The notes under the pieces are model-generated. The model saw only the letters and a program-made list of their open reading frames with translations, was not told where the DNA came from and ran no database searches. Below, in pieces: positions 7,674 to 16,015 of a stretch of 64,000 nucleotides of DNA. The position numbers and the translations under genes are program-made. The stretch comes from Saliniradius amylolyticus (GTDB taxonomy: Bacteria; Pseudomonadota; Gammaproteobacteria; Enterobacterales; Alteromonadaceae), in NCBI RefSeq assembly GCF_003143555.1, contig NZ_CP029347.1, forward strand, positions 930,001-994,000, in the 5' to 3' direction. Position 1 is the stretch's first letter; each line of letters opens with the position of its first letter.

Positions 7674-10600
7674 AAACAATGAGATTACTGGCATTATCAG
7701 GGGCGGTTCTGATTGGCTTGGCAGGGTGCTCTCCGGTCGCTCAAAAAAGCGCAGAGCTCTGGCAGCCCGTGAACTCGAAGGTGGAAGCGCAGCCGGACAT
7801 TGAAGAACAGGTTGATGCACTGCTAAAACGCATGACGCTGGAGCAGAAAGTCGCTCAGGTTATCCAGCCGGAAATAAGAGATATCACCGTCGAGGACATG
7901 CGCCGCTATGGGTTTGGCTCCTTCTTGAACGGGGGGGGCGCTTATCCTGACAATAACAAAAATGCCGCCATTGAAGATTGGATCGAGTTGGCCGAAGCCA
8001 TGCGAGAAGCCTCCATGGATGACAGTCTGGATGGTATTGCGATTCCAACTATGTGGGGCACAGATGCGGTACATGGTCACAATAATGTTAAAGGCGCGAC
8101 GATCTTCCCCCATAACATCGGTCTGGGGGCTGCCGATGATGCAGCCATGATGGAAAAGATAGCGCGTGTCACGGCACTGGAAACCCGAGCCACAGGTATT
8201 GACTGGATCTTTGCGCCTACGGTTGCGGTGGCGGAAAATCCTCGCTGGGGTAGAACCTACGAGAGCTATTCTCTGGACCCCCAGCTCGTCAAACGATACG
8301 CCGCCGCTGTTGTCCGTGGCATGCAGGAAAGCCCCGGTGGAGAGCGTTTTTCAGATAATGATGTGATTTCCACCGTAAAGCACTTTGTGGGTGATGGCGG
8401 AACATTAGGGGGAGATGACCAGGGTAACAACGTCAATACCGAAGAGGACCTCTATCACATCCATGCCCAGGGTTACGTAGGGGGGTTATCTGCGGGAGCT
8501 CAGTCGGTCATGGCATCCTTTAACAGCTGGCATGGCAAGAAAATCCACGGTAGCCATTATCTTCTGACTGAGGTGTTAAAGGAAAAAATGGGTTTTGACG
8601 GCTTTGTCGTAGGTGACTGGAATGGTCATGGACAAATCGAGGGCTGCGAAAATCATAACTGTCCCGACGCCATGAATGCGGGGCTGGACGTTTATATGGT
8701 GCCCACCGATGCCTGGAAGCCACTGTTTGAAAACCTGGTGAGGCAGGTCCGGGAGGGTGTTATCGCTCAGGAGCGTCTGGACGATGCGGTTCGGCGCGTG
8801 CTAAGAGTTAAATTTCGGGCAGGTCTGTTTGAGCGCAAACAGCAAGAGGTGGTCAAGAATACCCCCGATAAAAGCCTGATAGGTCATCAAGAACACCGGG
8901 CACTGGCGCGTGCGGCGGTACGTAAGTCACTAGTGTTGCTAAAAAATGACAGCCAGCTTCTCCCCCTGGATCCAACCCAGCGCATCCTTGTCGCTGGCGG
9001 TGGCGCTGACAATATCGGTCAGCAAAGCGGAGGGTGGTCGATTACCTGGCAAGGTACTGGCAACACCAACGCAGACTTCCCGGGAGGCAGTTCTATTTTT
9101 GATGGTATAGAGCGCCAGGTTAAGGCAGCGGGTGGCGAAGCTATTCTGTCGCCACAAGGTGAGTACCAAGAGGCTCCGGATGTGGCGATAGTGGTCTTTG
9201 GCGAGCAGCCTTATGCCGAAGGTAACGGCGATCTCGATAGTCTCGAGTTTGACCGTGGCATAAAGAAGGACCTGGCTCTGCTTAAGCGGTTGAAAGCCAG
9301 TGGAGTTCCCGTAGTCAGTGTCTTTTTGAGTGGTCGTCCGATGTGGGTAAACCCCGAGTTAAACCAGTCCGATGCTTTTGTTGCCGCCTGGCTACCTGGT
9401 TCGGAAGGAGAGGGCGTTGCCGATGTGTTGTTGACCGATGCCACAGGTGAGGTTCAGCACGACTTCGTCGGTAGTTTGCCGTTCCCTTGGCCAGCCTCTC
9501 CCTACCAGTTCAATAATAGTAAAGAGCCAGAATCCCCCTTGTTCGAGTTAGGCTATGGTTTGACTTATGATGACAAGTCTCGCGTTGGTAATGACCTGAA
9601 TGAAGACGTTGGACAGGATGCGAATCTTGCGACGAGCAAAGCGATATTTGAACGCTCGGTTCAATCACCCTGGACGTTGCAGATTGGCAGCATTAACGAG
9701 CGTCAAACGGTCAGCAGTAGTGTCGTAACAACGCCGGTTATGGTGCTGGAAACCATGGACCGTCGGGTGCAGGAGGACGCTCGAACATTATCATTTACTG
9801 CCCGTGAAGCCGGTTTGATGATGTTCTCGAGCCCATTCCCTTCAGACTGGCGCTCTTACCATGAAGCCAGTGGCTACTTTAGTCTGGATCTGCAGGTGTT
9901 GAGTCAAGGTCAGGGCCCATTGAAAGCAGCTTTAGCCTGTGGTGAAACTTGTTCTCAATGGTTCGATTTAGGAGCCGAAGTTAAGGGCGATGAATGGCAA
10001 ACCCTGACGCTGCCTTTGCAGTGTCTGGATTCAGTTCGGATGAGTAATGTTTTTACGGCCTTTGCTCTGAAAGCACAAGATGGTTGGAAAGTGAATGTGA
10101 GCGATATCAAACTCACCACTGAACCCTCCGGGGAAGCTCAAACTTTAGACTGTCCTTCCAAAGGGCAGTTTAAAGACTTGGTTTGGCAGGACGAGTTCGA
10201 TGGAACTCGGTTGGATGCCAGCAAGTGGAGTTTCGAAGTCAATTGCTGGGGAGGCGGGAATGATGAACAACAGTGTTATACCAACTCCCAGAATAACCTG
10301 AAGGTAAGCAACGGTCAGCTAGAGATCATTGCTCGTAAAGGCGATGCCGTAGGGACGACGTTGCCTGACGAGCATCCCGATTATGATCCCTCACAGACTC
10401 GCACACTGCCATATTCGTCAGCACGAATCCGCTCAAAAGGCAAAGGTGATTGGCAGTATGGACGGGTTGAAGTCAGGGCTAAGCTGCCGGCGGGGCAAGG
10501 CGTATGGCCTGCGATTTGGATGTTGCCAACCGATTGGTCTTATGGAGGCTGGGCCGCTTCGGGAGAAATTGACATCATGGAAGCCGTTAACCTTGGCACG

Positions 10601-11011
10601 CCTTCCGACAGAAGCGGGGCTGAGCGAGGCGAAACCCAACGCCGCGTATTCGGCTCGCTGCACTTTGGCGGAGAGTGGCCTGACAATACCCATCTGACTA
10701 ATGCCTATGTGTTTGAGTCAGCAGTGACGCCTGTTGATGCCTTTAACGTTTATGCCATTGAGTGGGAGCAGGATGAAATTCGCTGGTACGTCAACGACAC
10801 GCATTACGCCACTATCGGAGCTGACCAGTGGTACTCCGGTGGTAAGACGCCTCAGTCGCTGGCTGCTACGGCACCGTTCGACCAACCGTTCCATCTTATT
10901 TTGAACTTGGCGATAGGTGGAAAATGGCCGGAGGAGAAAAATCAGACAGGGGTTGATGCAACAGGCTTCCCAAAAACAATGTGGGTCGATTACGTCAGGG
11001 TCTACCAATAG
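7670..11011 (+). CDS. Bifunctional GH3 beta-glucosidase / GH16 laminarinase lipoprotein
   Basis: A 1113-residue two-enzyme polypeptide. Residues 1-20 are a lipoprotein signal with lipobox LAGC (lipidated Cys20). Residues about 45-390 and 430-645 are the two GH3 domains; the nucleophile is D316 in VVGDWNG. About 650-830 is a beta-sandwich, like the C-terminal domain of ExoP-type GH3 glucosidases. About 835-1113 is a GH16 domain starting LVWQDEFDG. Its catalytic motif GEIDIMEA gives nucleophile E966 and acid/base E971, preceded by WPAIWMLP as in laminarinases. The endo (GH16) and exo (GH3) activities should together turn beta-1,3-glucan into glucose at a membrane surface. No frameshift is visible in the join. 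Confidence 0.9.
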   Translation: MKTMRLLALSGAVLIGLAGCSPVAQKSAELWQPVNSKVEAQPDIEEQVDALLKRMTLEQKVAQVIQPEIRDITVEDMRRYGFGSFLNGGGAYPDNNKNAAIEDWIELAEAMREASMDDSLDGIAIPTMWGTDAVHGHNNVKGATIFPHNIGLGAADDAAMMEKIARVTALETRATGIDWIFAPTVAVAENPRWGRTYESYSLDPQLVKRYAAAVVRGMQESPGGERFSDNDVISTVKHFVGDGGTLGGDDQGNNVNTEEDLYHIHAQGYVGGLSAGAQSVMASFNSWHGKKIHGSHYLLTEVLKEKMGFDGFVVGDWNGHGQIEGCENHNCPDAMNAGLDVYMVPTDAWKPLFENLVRQVREGVIAQERLDDAVRRVLRVKFRAGLFERKQQEVVKNTPDKSLIGHQEHRALARAAVRKSLVLLKNDSQLLPLDPTQRILVAGGGADNIGQQSGGWSITWQGTGNTNADFPGGSSIFDGIERQVKAAGGEAILSPQGEYQEAPDVAIVVFGEQPYAEGNGDLDSLEFDRGIKKDLALLKRLKASGVPVVSVFLSGRPMWVNPELNQSDAFVAAWLPGSEGEGVADVLLTDATGEVQHDFVGSLPFPWPASPYQFNNSKEPESPLFELGYGLTYDDKSRVGNDLNEDVGQDANLATSKAIFERSVQSPWTLQIGSINERQTVSSSVVTTPVMVLETMDRRVQEDARTLSFTAREAGLMMFSSPFPSDWRSYHEASGYFSLDLQVLSQGQGPLKAALACGETCSQWFDLGAEVKGDEWQTLTLPLQCLDSVRMSNVFTAFALKAQDGWKVNVSDIKLTTEPSGEAQTLDCPSKGQFKDLVWQDEFDGTRLDASKWSFEVNCWGGGNDEQQCYTNSQNNLKVSNGQLEIIARKGDAVGTTLPDEHPDYDPSQTRTLPYSSARIRSKGKGDWQYGRVEVRAKLPAGQGVWPAIWMLPTDWSYGGWAASGEIDIMEAVNLGTPSDRSGAERGETQRRVFGSLHFGGEWPDNTHLTNAYVFESAVTPVDAFNVYAIEWEQDEIRWYVNDTHYATIGADQWYSGGKTPQSLAATAPFDQPFHLILNLAIGGKWPEEKNQTGVDATGFPKTMWVDYVRVYQ

Positions 11012-11034
11012 TTATCAGTGTCTGATGAATTGAT

Positions 11035-11060
11035 AAAAGGGGCCGGAAGCCCCTTTTTTT
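11035..11060. terminator. Rho-independent terminator, probably bidirectional
   Basis: AAAAGGGGC and GCCCCTTTT (11035-11043 and 11049-11057) form a 9-bp stem with a 5-nt loop followed by a T run. The A run on the left gives the same structure on the minus strand, which suits the convergent GH3/GH16 and halogenase genes. Confidence 0.88.
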
Positions 11061-11066
11061 GTGACA

Positions 11067-12554
11067 TCACATAGCCTCGGAGGCTTTGCAATAATGGTTG
11101 ATAAAGTCTGCATGCTCAGGGAGCTGCTGTGCCCGATGAGCTGACTGCGCTTTAATCTGGGCCAGGAACGCTTCCAGTTCGTGATCCGGCATATGGTCGA
11201 CAATAGGGTGGTAGGCCTGGGGTGTCAGTCCTTGCCCCATCATAACCTGTACCCACGAATTCTCAGCAAACAGTTCATTGGGAACCTTGAAGACACGGCC
11301 GGTTTCTTTAAAAAGTTCAATACGGTGCTTCAGCGAATCCGGGATCGGCATAGAGGCACAATGCCGCCAGAATGGGGTGTCACGACGTTCCGTCACATGA
11401 TAATGAAGGATGATAAAGTCACGGATGTTCTCCACCTCGTGCTCGGTCTGTTGGTTGAACTCCTTGATGTCATGTTCGCTGATACCATTGAGCGGGAACA
11501 TTTGTAGCAAGCGGATAATGCCGCGTTGGATGAGGTGGATGCTGGTGGACTCCAGAGGTTCGATGAAGCCTGAAGATAAACCGACCGCCACACAGTTCTT
11601 ATTCCAGTGTTGACGTCGCTGGCCGGTTTGGAACTTGATCACGCGAGGTTCGGTTCTCAGTTCCCCCTGGATATTCTTTAACAGTTGCTCCCGAGCGTCA
11701 TCATCAGACTGATAGCGGCTGCAGTAGACGAGGCCGTTGCCGACCCGGTGCTGCAAGGGGATTTGCCATTGCCAGCCTGACTCATGGGCGATGGAGCGGG
11801 TGTAGGGAATCGGCGCTCGAGTGGCTTGTGTTTGCACCGCAATCGCAGAGTCACAAGGCAGCCAGTGGGTCCAGTCATCGTAACCGGTATGCAAAGCTTG
11901 CTCGATCAACAGCCCTCGAAAGCCGGTGCAGTCAATAAAGAAGTCGCCCTCCAGGGTTTGTCCGGAATCCAGGATAAGGCCCTTCAGATAGCCGTTGTCG
12001 TGCTTTTGTACCGACGCAATCTTTCCTTCTACTCGCTTAACACCATGTTGCTCTGCCATTTGGCGCAGCAGTTTGGCATATAGCGACGCGTCCAGGTGAT
12101 AAGCATAGTTGAGGCCTTGTTTGGGCTGTATGGCAAATTTGTTTTGTTCGGCGGCCAAAAGCTCGGGGCAATAGTCACCATAGCGACTGGCAATACCCTT
12201 CTGGTGCCCCTTTAGCCAGAAATGCTGGAAGCCACAGGCCCAGCAGTCCTTGCCGGTTGTCCCAAAGGAGTGGATGTAATCCTCGCCCACATCTTTCCAG
12301 TTCTCGAAGCTGATGCCCAGTTTAAAAGTGGCCTGAGTGGCTGCCATAAACTCCTGCTCGTTGAGCTTCAATAGCTGATGCAGGGTGAGTAGCGGCGGAA
12401 TAGTGGCTTCACCCACACCCACAGTGCCGATTTGCTCCGACTCCACCAGGGTGACGTCCAGCACATTGCCAAGCAGTTTTGACATGGTCGCGGCAGTCAT
12501 CCACCCAGCGGTGCCGCCGCCGGCAATAATGACTTTATTAATTGATTGCTTCAT
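11067..12554 (-). CDS. Flavin-dependent tryptophan-halogenase-like protein (copy 1)
   Basis: A 495-residue protein of the tryptophan halogenase family. The FAD-binding GGGTAGW is at residues 12-18. The lysine equivalent to the catalytic Lys of PrnA/RebH is K78 in FKLGISFENW. The WxWxIP halogenase motif is intact (WQWQIP, 261-266), and GFIEPLEST follows. These features are compatible with real halogenation, but the gene lies in a TonB-receptor sugar locus, where such proteins are common and their reaction is not established. It is the last of four minus-strand genes (halogenase 2, SapC, cupin, this one). Confidence 0.87.
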   Translation of the reverse strand: MKQSINKVIIAGGGTAGWMTAATMSKLLGNVLDVTLVESEQIGTVGVGEATIPPLLTLHQLLKLNEQEFMAATQATFKLGISFENWKDVGEDYIHSFGTTGKDCWACGFQHFWLKGHQKGIASRYGDYCPELLAAEQNKFAIQPKQGLNYAYHLDASLYAKLLRQMAEQHGVKRVEGKIASVQKHDNGYLKGLILDSGQTLEGDFFIDCTGFRGLLIEQALHTGYDDWTHWLPCDSAIAVQTQATRAPIPYTRSIAHESGWQWQIPLQHRVGNGLVYCSRYQSDDDAREQLLKNIQGELRTEPRVIKFQTGQRRQHWNKNCVAVGLSSGFIEPLESTSIHLIQRGIIRLLQMFPLNGISEHDIKEFNQQTEHEVENIRDFIILHYHVTERRDTPFWRHCASMPIPDSLKHRIELFKETGRVFKVPNELFAENSWVQVMMGQGLTPQAYHPIVDHMPDHELEAFLAQIKAQSAHRAQQLPEHADFINHYCKASEAM

Positions 12555-12578
12555 AGTGATAACCTCGAACCGTAATAC

Positions 12579-13586
12579 CTAACGGTTAAGTTTGTTAATG
12601 AGATCAGCGCGCAGTCGCCGTGCGCGCACCTCGTCAATATTACCCAAGGCTCCCGTTTTATCTTCGGGGAGATGATTCATTCGACCCTCGTCGCTATTGA
12701 AGACCCAATGATCAAATAGGCTCTGCCAGGCTTGTTTTTGGTGGGCTGGCAACTGACCAATAGAGAGCAGGGCATGCATCAATGCGTTGGTGGGGTTACC
12801 GAGGAAGTGAGGTGTATTGCGCCACCAGTAATTAACCAGAATGTTGAGTTTTCTCAGGCTGGCTACATGGTGCCACCACATACTCGGAATAAAGATAGCA
12901 TCTCCGGGGTTGAGTTCTGCCTGCCTGGCGTGCACAAGTGCCTCTCTGAATAACGGGAAGCGCTCCAAATCCGGCTGGTTGAGATCGACCATGGAAATAG
13001 GTTGCCCGGCGGGTGTGTGCTCCAGAGGCCCAACGTAGAGATTGCTGACCTGTTCTGGCGGGAACAGTGTGAAACGTCGCTGTCCTGCCACTACACAGGC
13101 CAGGTTGTCTGGGAAATCGAAGTGAGCGGGAATCTCAGTTTGATTTCCCAGCCAGATACTCCGCAGCGCGGTGTCGGGTACCGAAGGCACCGTATGGTGC
13201 TGGCAAAATCTCGGTAACCAGCGATCGATCAGAGTAGAGCCAACATAATGCATTGCCGAATGTTCGCTGTTATCTTTAATCAGCGTGTCCAGAACTTCTG
13301 CTAAAGGGGCTGACGAGGGGGTAAAATTGAAACCAGTCAGGTCGTCGTTATAAAAGACTTTGGTCTGGTCAGGGCTGTTACCCTGATACACCGTCACGGG
13401 TTCACTGGTAGCCAGCTCTGACAGATAGGCGGCAACCTCGGTATCGCCCTCATGGGCCTTTTGCACCACGGGCCAATGCTTAAGCAGGTTCTTAAGTACC
13501 AGAGGCTCACTGCGCTCGAAAATGGCCGACAGATCTGGGGCAGTTTCTGCACAGTCGAGGTGTTGAATAGGGGCAAACCGTTTCAT
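12579..13586 (-). CDS. Cupin_8 / JmjC-like protein
   Basis: A 335-residue protein with a cupin-like (JmjC-type) fold. The iron-binding HxD is H155/D157 in PAHFDFPDN, and the distal histidine is H239 or H240 in IPSMWWHHV. The RRFTLFPP strand is typical of the cupin_8 family, which includes protein and small-molecule 2-oxoglutarate hydroxylases. The substrate is unknown. It follows SapC with a 6-nt gap and precedes halogenase 1 by 24 nt. The grouping with halogenase-like and SapC genes beside TonB receptors recurs in carbohydrate loci of marine and plant-associated bacteria (established pattern); the joint role is not known. Confidence 0.83.
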   Translation of the reverse strand: MKRFAPIQHLDCAETAPDLSAIFERSEPLVLKNLLKHWPVVQKAHEGDTEVAAYLSELATSEPVTVYQGNSPDQTKVFYNDDLTGFNFTPSSAPLAEVLDTLIKDNSEHSAMHYVGSTLIDRWLPRFCQHHTVPSVPDTALRSIWLGNQTEIPAHFDFPDNLACVVAGQRRFTLFPPEQVSNLYVGPLEHTPAGQPISMVDLNQPDLERFPLFREALVHARQAELNPGDAIFIPSMWWHHVASLRKLNILVNYWWRNTPHFLGNPTNALMHALLSIGQLPAHQKQAWQSLFDHWVFNSDEGRMNHLPEDKTGALGNIDEVRARRLRADLINKLNR

Positions 13587-13592
13587 CCAGGG

Positions 13593-14300
13593 TTACTCGA
13601 GCTCAAGTTGGATATTTTTACGTTTGATGAGTTCGAGTACCTGAGAGTGGGAAGCTAAAATCATATAGATAGCCTCTAAATGACCGGTTTGATGCAGCTG
13701 AGCAATGGTGTCGGCGGACAGTTCATTGAAGGTATCTTCGTTAAGAGTATAAAAACCAATCAGCTGATGCTGTTTGCCGTTGTTAAGAGTAATGTCCAAA
13801 GTGATAGGCTCAATCAGCTTTAGTTGGGTGAGTGTCTCAACCAGTTTTTGGTTGTCCTGTACTCCTTGATCCAACAATTCCAGCGACGCAGTCAGCTTTT
13901 CCAGGAAAGGGCTTTGACCGCCAAACTCCAAAAATAATGGCTCCCCCTCAGTTTGACTGAGTTTAGGGCTGTCCAGGTCTACATTTACGACCTGTGAACC
14001 ATTCTGTTCTCCGATGGAGAACGGCAAACGCTCAATACTCAATGGTATATAGCTGGCATCCCAGCCTTGAGGGGTTAAAAAGAGGTTTTCCCCCTGGGTG
14101 AACCCCATCAGCGCCACAGGATAGAACTCACCGGTCTGCTCGTGCTTATGAAAAAAGATTGGATAATGGGCCTGTATCTGACGGAATTCGGCAGGAAAAG
14201 TCAGGGCAAGCATGTGGTTATCACCCATTGCTTCGGATTTTTCGGTGATAACTCGTAGGCCTTTGTGATCGATGTTGTTCAGTAATGCATTTCGACTCAT
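13593..14300 (-). CDS. SapC-family protein
   Basis: A 235-residue soluble protein of the SapC family, named after a Campylobacter S-layer-associated protein. Visible family features are the FPAEFRQIQAHYPIFF stretch near residue 35-50, the FYPVALMGF and NLFLTP strands, and the WDASYIPLSIERLPF segment. I start it at the ATG at 14300, preceded by GGAG. An upstream in-frame extension would run into halogenase 2 and has no family similarity. Its role in TonB-receptor loci is unknown. No signal peptide is present, so it is probably cytoplasmic. Confidence 0.85.
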   Translation of the reverse strand: MSRNALLNNIDHKGLRVITEKSEAMGDNHMLALTFPAEFRQIQAHYPIFFHKHEQTGEFYPVALMGFTQGENLFLTPQGWDASYIPLSIERLPFSIGEQNGSQVVNVDLDSPKLSQTEGEPLFLEFGGQSPFLEKLTASLELLDQGVQDNQKLVETLTQLKLIEPITLDITLNNGKQHQLIGFYTLNEDTFNELSADTIAQLHQTGHLEAIYMILASHSQVLELIKRKNIQLELE

Positions 14301-14326
14301 AGTGACTCCATTGGTGCAGGTACGGC

Positions 14327-15871
14327 TTAGGTGGCTAACCCCTGAGCCTGTATTTGGTTTAGTAACTGACGGTTGCTTGGCAGGCGAGACAGCCATTGCC
14401 GACTTTTAACCTCATTGTCACGCAGCCTTTGCTGCATCGCCTGGTGTTGTTCCTGCAAACTGGCTGTGGGTCTGAACCGTGTTTGCCCACCCATCCCATA
14501 ATAAATGTACTGGTAACTGGCCGCGGGGAACAGTTCTTGAATGTAACCAAAATCATAATGGCTGGGACAAGAGGTTTGCCAGAGCGTCAGTTTTTCTTGC
14601 AGAGTGTCTGGAATTGAGTCCGTCGACTTGTTATCCCGCCAATACTGGGTATCGGTTCGATTTGAGAGCACATAGTGTAGTTTCAGGAACTCCATGATTT
14701 GTTGCCAGCGGCGGGTGAAGCAATCATTGTAGTGGCTTGCAACCAGTGGCATCGCGCTCTGGTTCTGTGGTAACTGTTCGGCAAGATACTGTGCCGCCAT
14801 TTCAACCATAACCAGTGCTGAGGCTTCCAAAGGCTCAATGAAGCCGGCGGCCATTCCCACTGCCACACAGTTTTTATGCCAGAACCGTTCGCGATAGCCC
14901 GGTCTTATTGAGATAGAACGAAACTCGGGAACCTCGGAAACGCCGCTCTGTTTGATGTACTGGGAGAGCACCTGCTCAGCTTGGCTTTCATTGCTATGGG
15001 ATGATGAGTAAACATAACCCACCCCACGACGGTTTTGCAGACCGATATCCCACACCCAGCCTGCTTCCTGAGCCGTAGATAAGGTTGCCGAGGCAATGGG
15101 CGCGTCTGGGAGCGGGTAGGGAACCTGCGCAGCGATGGCCCGGTCGTTGAAAAGCACAGAGTCTTGTTCAATAAAGTCGATCCCGTAATGCTGACCTAAC
15201 AACAGGCTGCGAAAGCCGGTACAGTCAATAAATAAATCGCCTGAAATCGCTCCATGACGCTGTCCCACCACAGCCGCAATCTCATCGCTACCCGGCTGCG
15301 ACTGAATCTCGACGATATCGTCCAGTAGGTGGTGAATGTTCAGCTTTCTCTTGCCATGTTCGGTTAGCATCTGGACAAACTTCCCTGCATCCAGGTGGTA
15401 ACCATAATTGGCAATAAACGCGTACTCAGGTGTAGAGATCTGTTTGGGAGCAAGGCCTTGCTCAATGACCTTCGGCTGAATACTAAAAAACTCTGCAAAA
15501 CTATGTGTCTGTTGATACGGTTGCCAGAATGCGGCAGTGTTTCGTTCACTTTGAGTTGCCGGGGGCGTAAACGGGTGATGATAGTGGTCTGGCGTGCGCC
15601 CGCATCCCCAGTTAATAAATTGCGACCCTTGCTTAAAGCTCGCTTGGCAATGATTCAGAAAATCATTCTCTGAAATACCAATCCTCGCCAAAGTTTGTTT
15701 CATGGACGGCCAGGTGCCTTCACCGACACCAATGTGCTGGATGCTTGGTGATTCCACCAGAGTGATGGCTATCGAATGATCGAACTGGTATTCCGACGCC
15801 AGAACACAGGCGGTCAACCACCCGGCGCTACCGCCGCCCACAATTACAATTCGCTCTATGGGATTGGACAT
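14327..15871 (-). CDS. Flavin-dependent tryptophan-halogenase-like protein (copy 2)
   Basis: A 514-residue tryptophan-halogenase family protein. FAD-binding GGGSAGW is at 12-18, the presumed catalytic lysine is K80 (FKQGSQFINW), and GFIEPLEAS is conserved. The WxWxIP motif is altered to WVWDIG, so halogenase chemistry is doubtful for this copy. It resembles copy 1 in layout but is clearly diverged, so the pair is not a recent duplication. It is the first gene of the halogenase-SapC-cupin-halogenase run and lies 144 bp downstream of the TonB receptor, across a terminator-like hairpin. Confidence 0.85.
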   Translation of the reverse strand: MSNPIERIVIVGGGSAGWLTACVLASEYQFDHSIAITLVESPSIQHIGVGEGTWPSMKQTLARIGISENDFLNHCQASFKQGSQFINWGCGRTPDHYHHPFTPPATQSERNTAAFWQPYQQTHSFAEFFSIQPKVIEQGLAPKQISTPEYAFIANYGYHLDAGKFVQMLTEHGKRKLNIHHLLDDIVEIQSQPGSDEIAAVVGQRHGAISGDLFIDCTGFRSLLLGQHYGIDFIEQDSVLFNDRAIAAQVPYPLPDAPIASATLSTAQEAGWVWDIGLQNRRGVGYVYSSSHSNESQAEQVLSQYIKQSGVSEVPEFRSISIRPGYRERFWHKNCVAVGMAAGFIEPLEASALVMVEMAAQYLAEQLPQNQSAMPLVASHYNDCFTRRWQQIMEFLKLHYVLSNRTDTQYWRDNKSTDSIPDTLQEKLTLWQTSCPSHYDFGYIQELFPAASYQYIYYGMGGQTRFRPTASLQEQHQAMQQRLRDNEVKSRQWLSRLPSNRQLLNQIQAQGLAT

Positions 15872-15960
15872 TTGTACTTCGCTGCCTACTAAAACCCTAG
15901 TCTTTATCCACCCTTACCATGGACGGGTTGTCATAAAGAGTAAAGTTTTAGATAAATAAA

Positions 15961-15989
15961 GGGCTTTTCACTGTGGAGGTGAAAAGCCC
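15961..15989 (-). terminator. Terminator after the TonB-dependent receptor gene
   Basis: GGGCTTTTCAC and GTGAAAAGCCC form an 11-bp perfect stem with a 7-nt loop. On the minus strand it is followed by a T-rich tract (TTTATTTAT). It would end the receptor transcript, or attenuate expression of the halogenase genes that follow. Confidence 0.82.
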
Positions 15990-16015
15990 TTTCACACCCT
16001 AATTAGTTGCTTTTA

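Noticed and set aside
11067-15871. A halogenated natural-product gene cluster
   Set aside because: No synthase, synthetase or tailoring genes are present; the neighbours form a carbohydrate locus.
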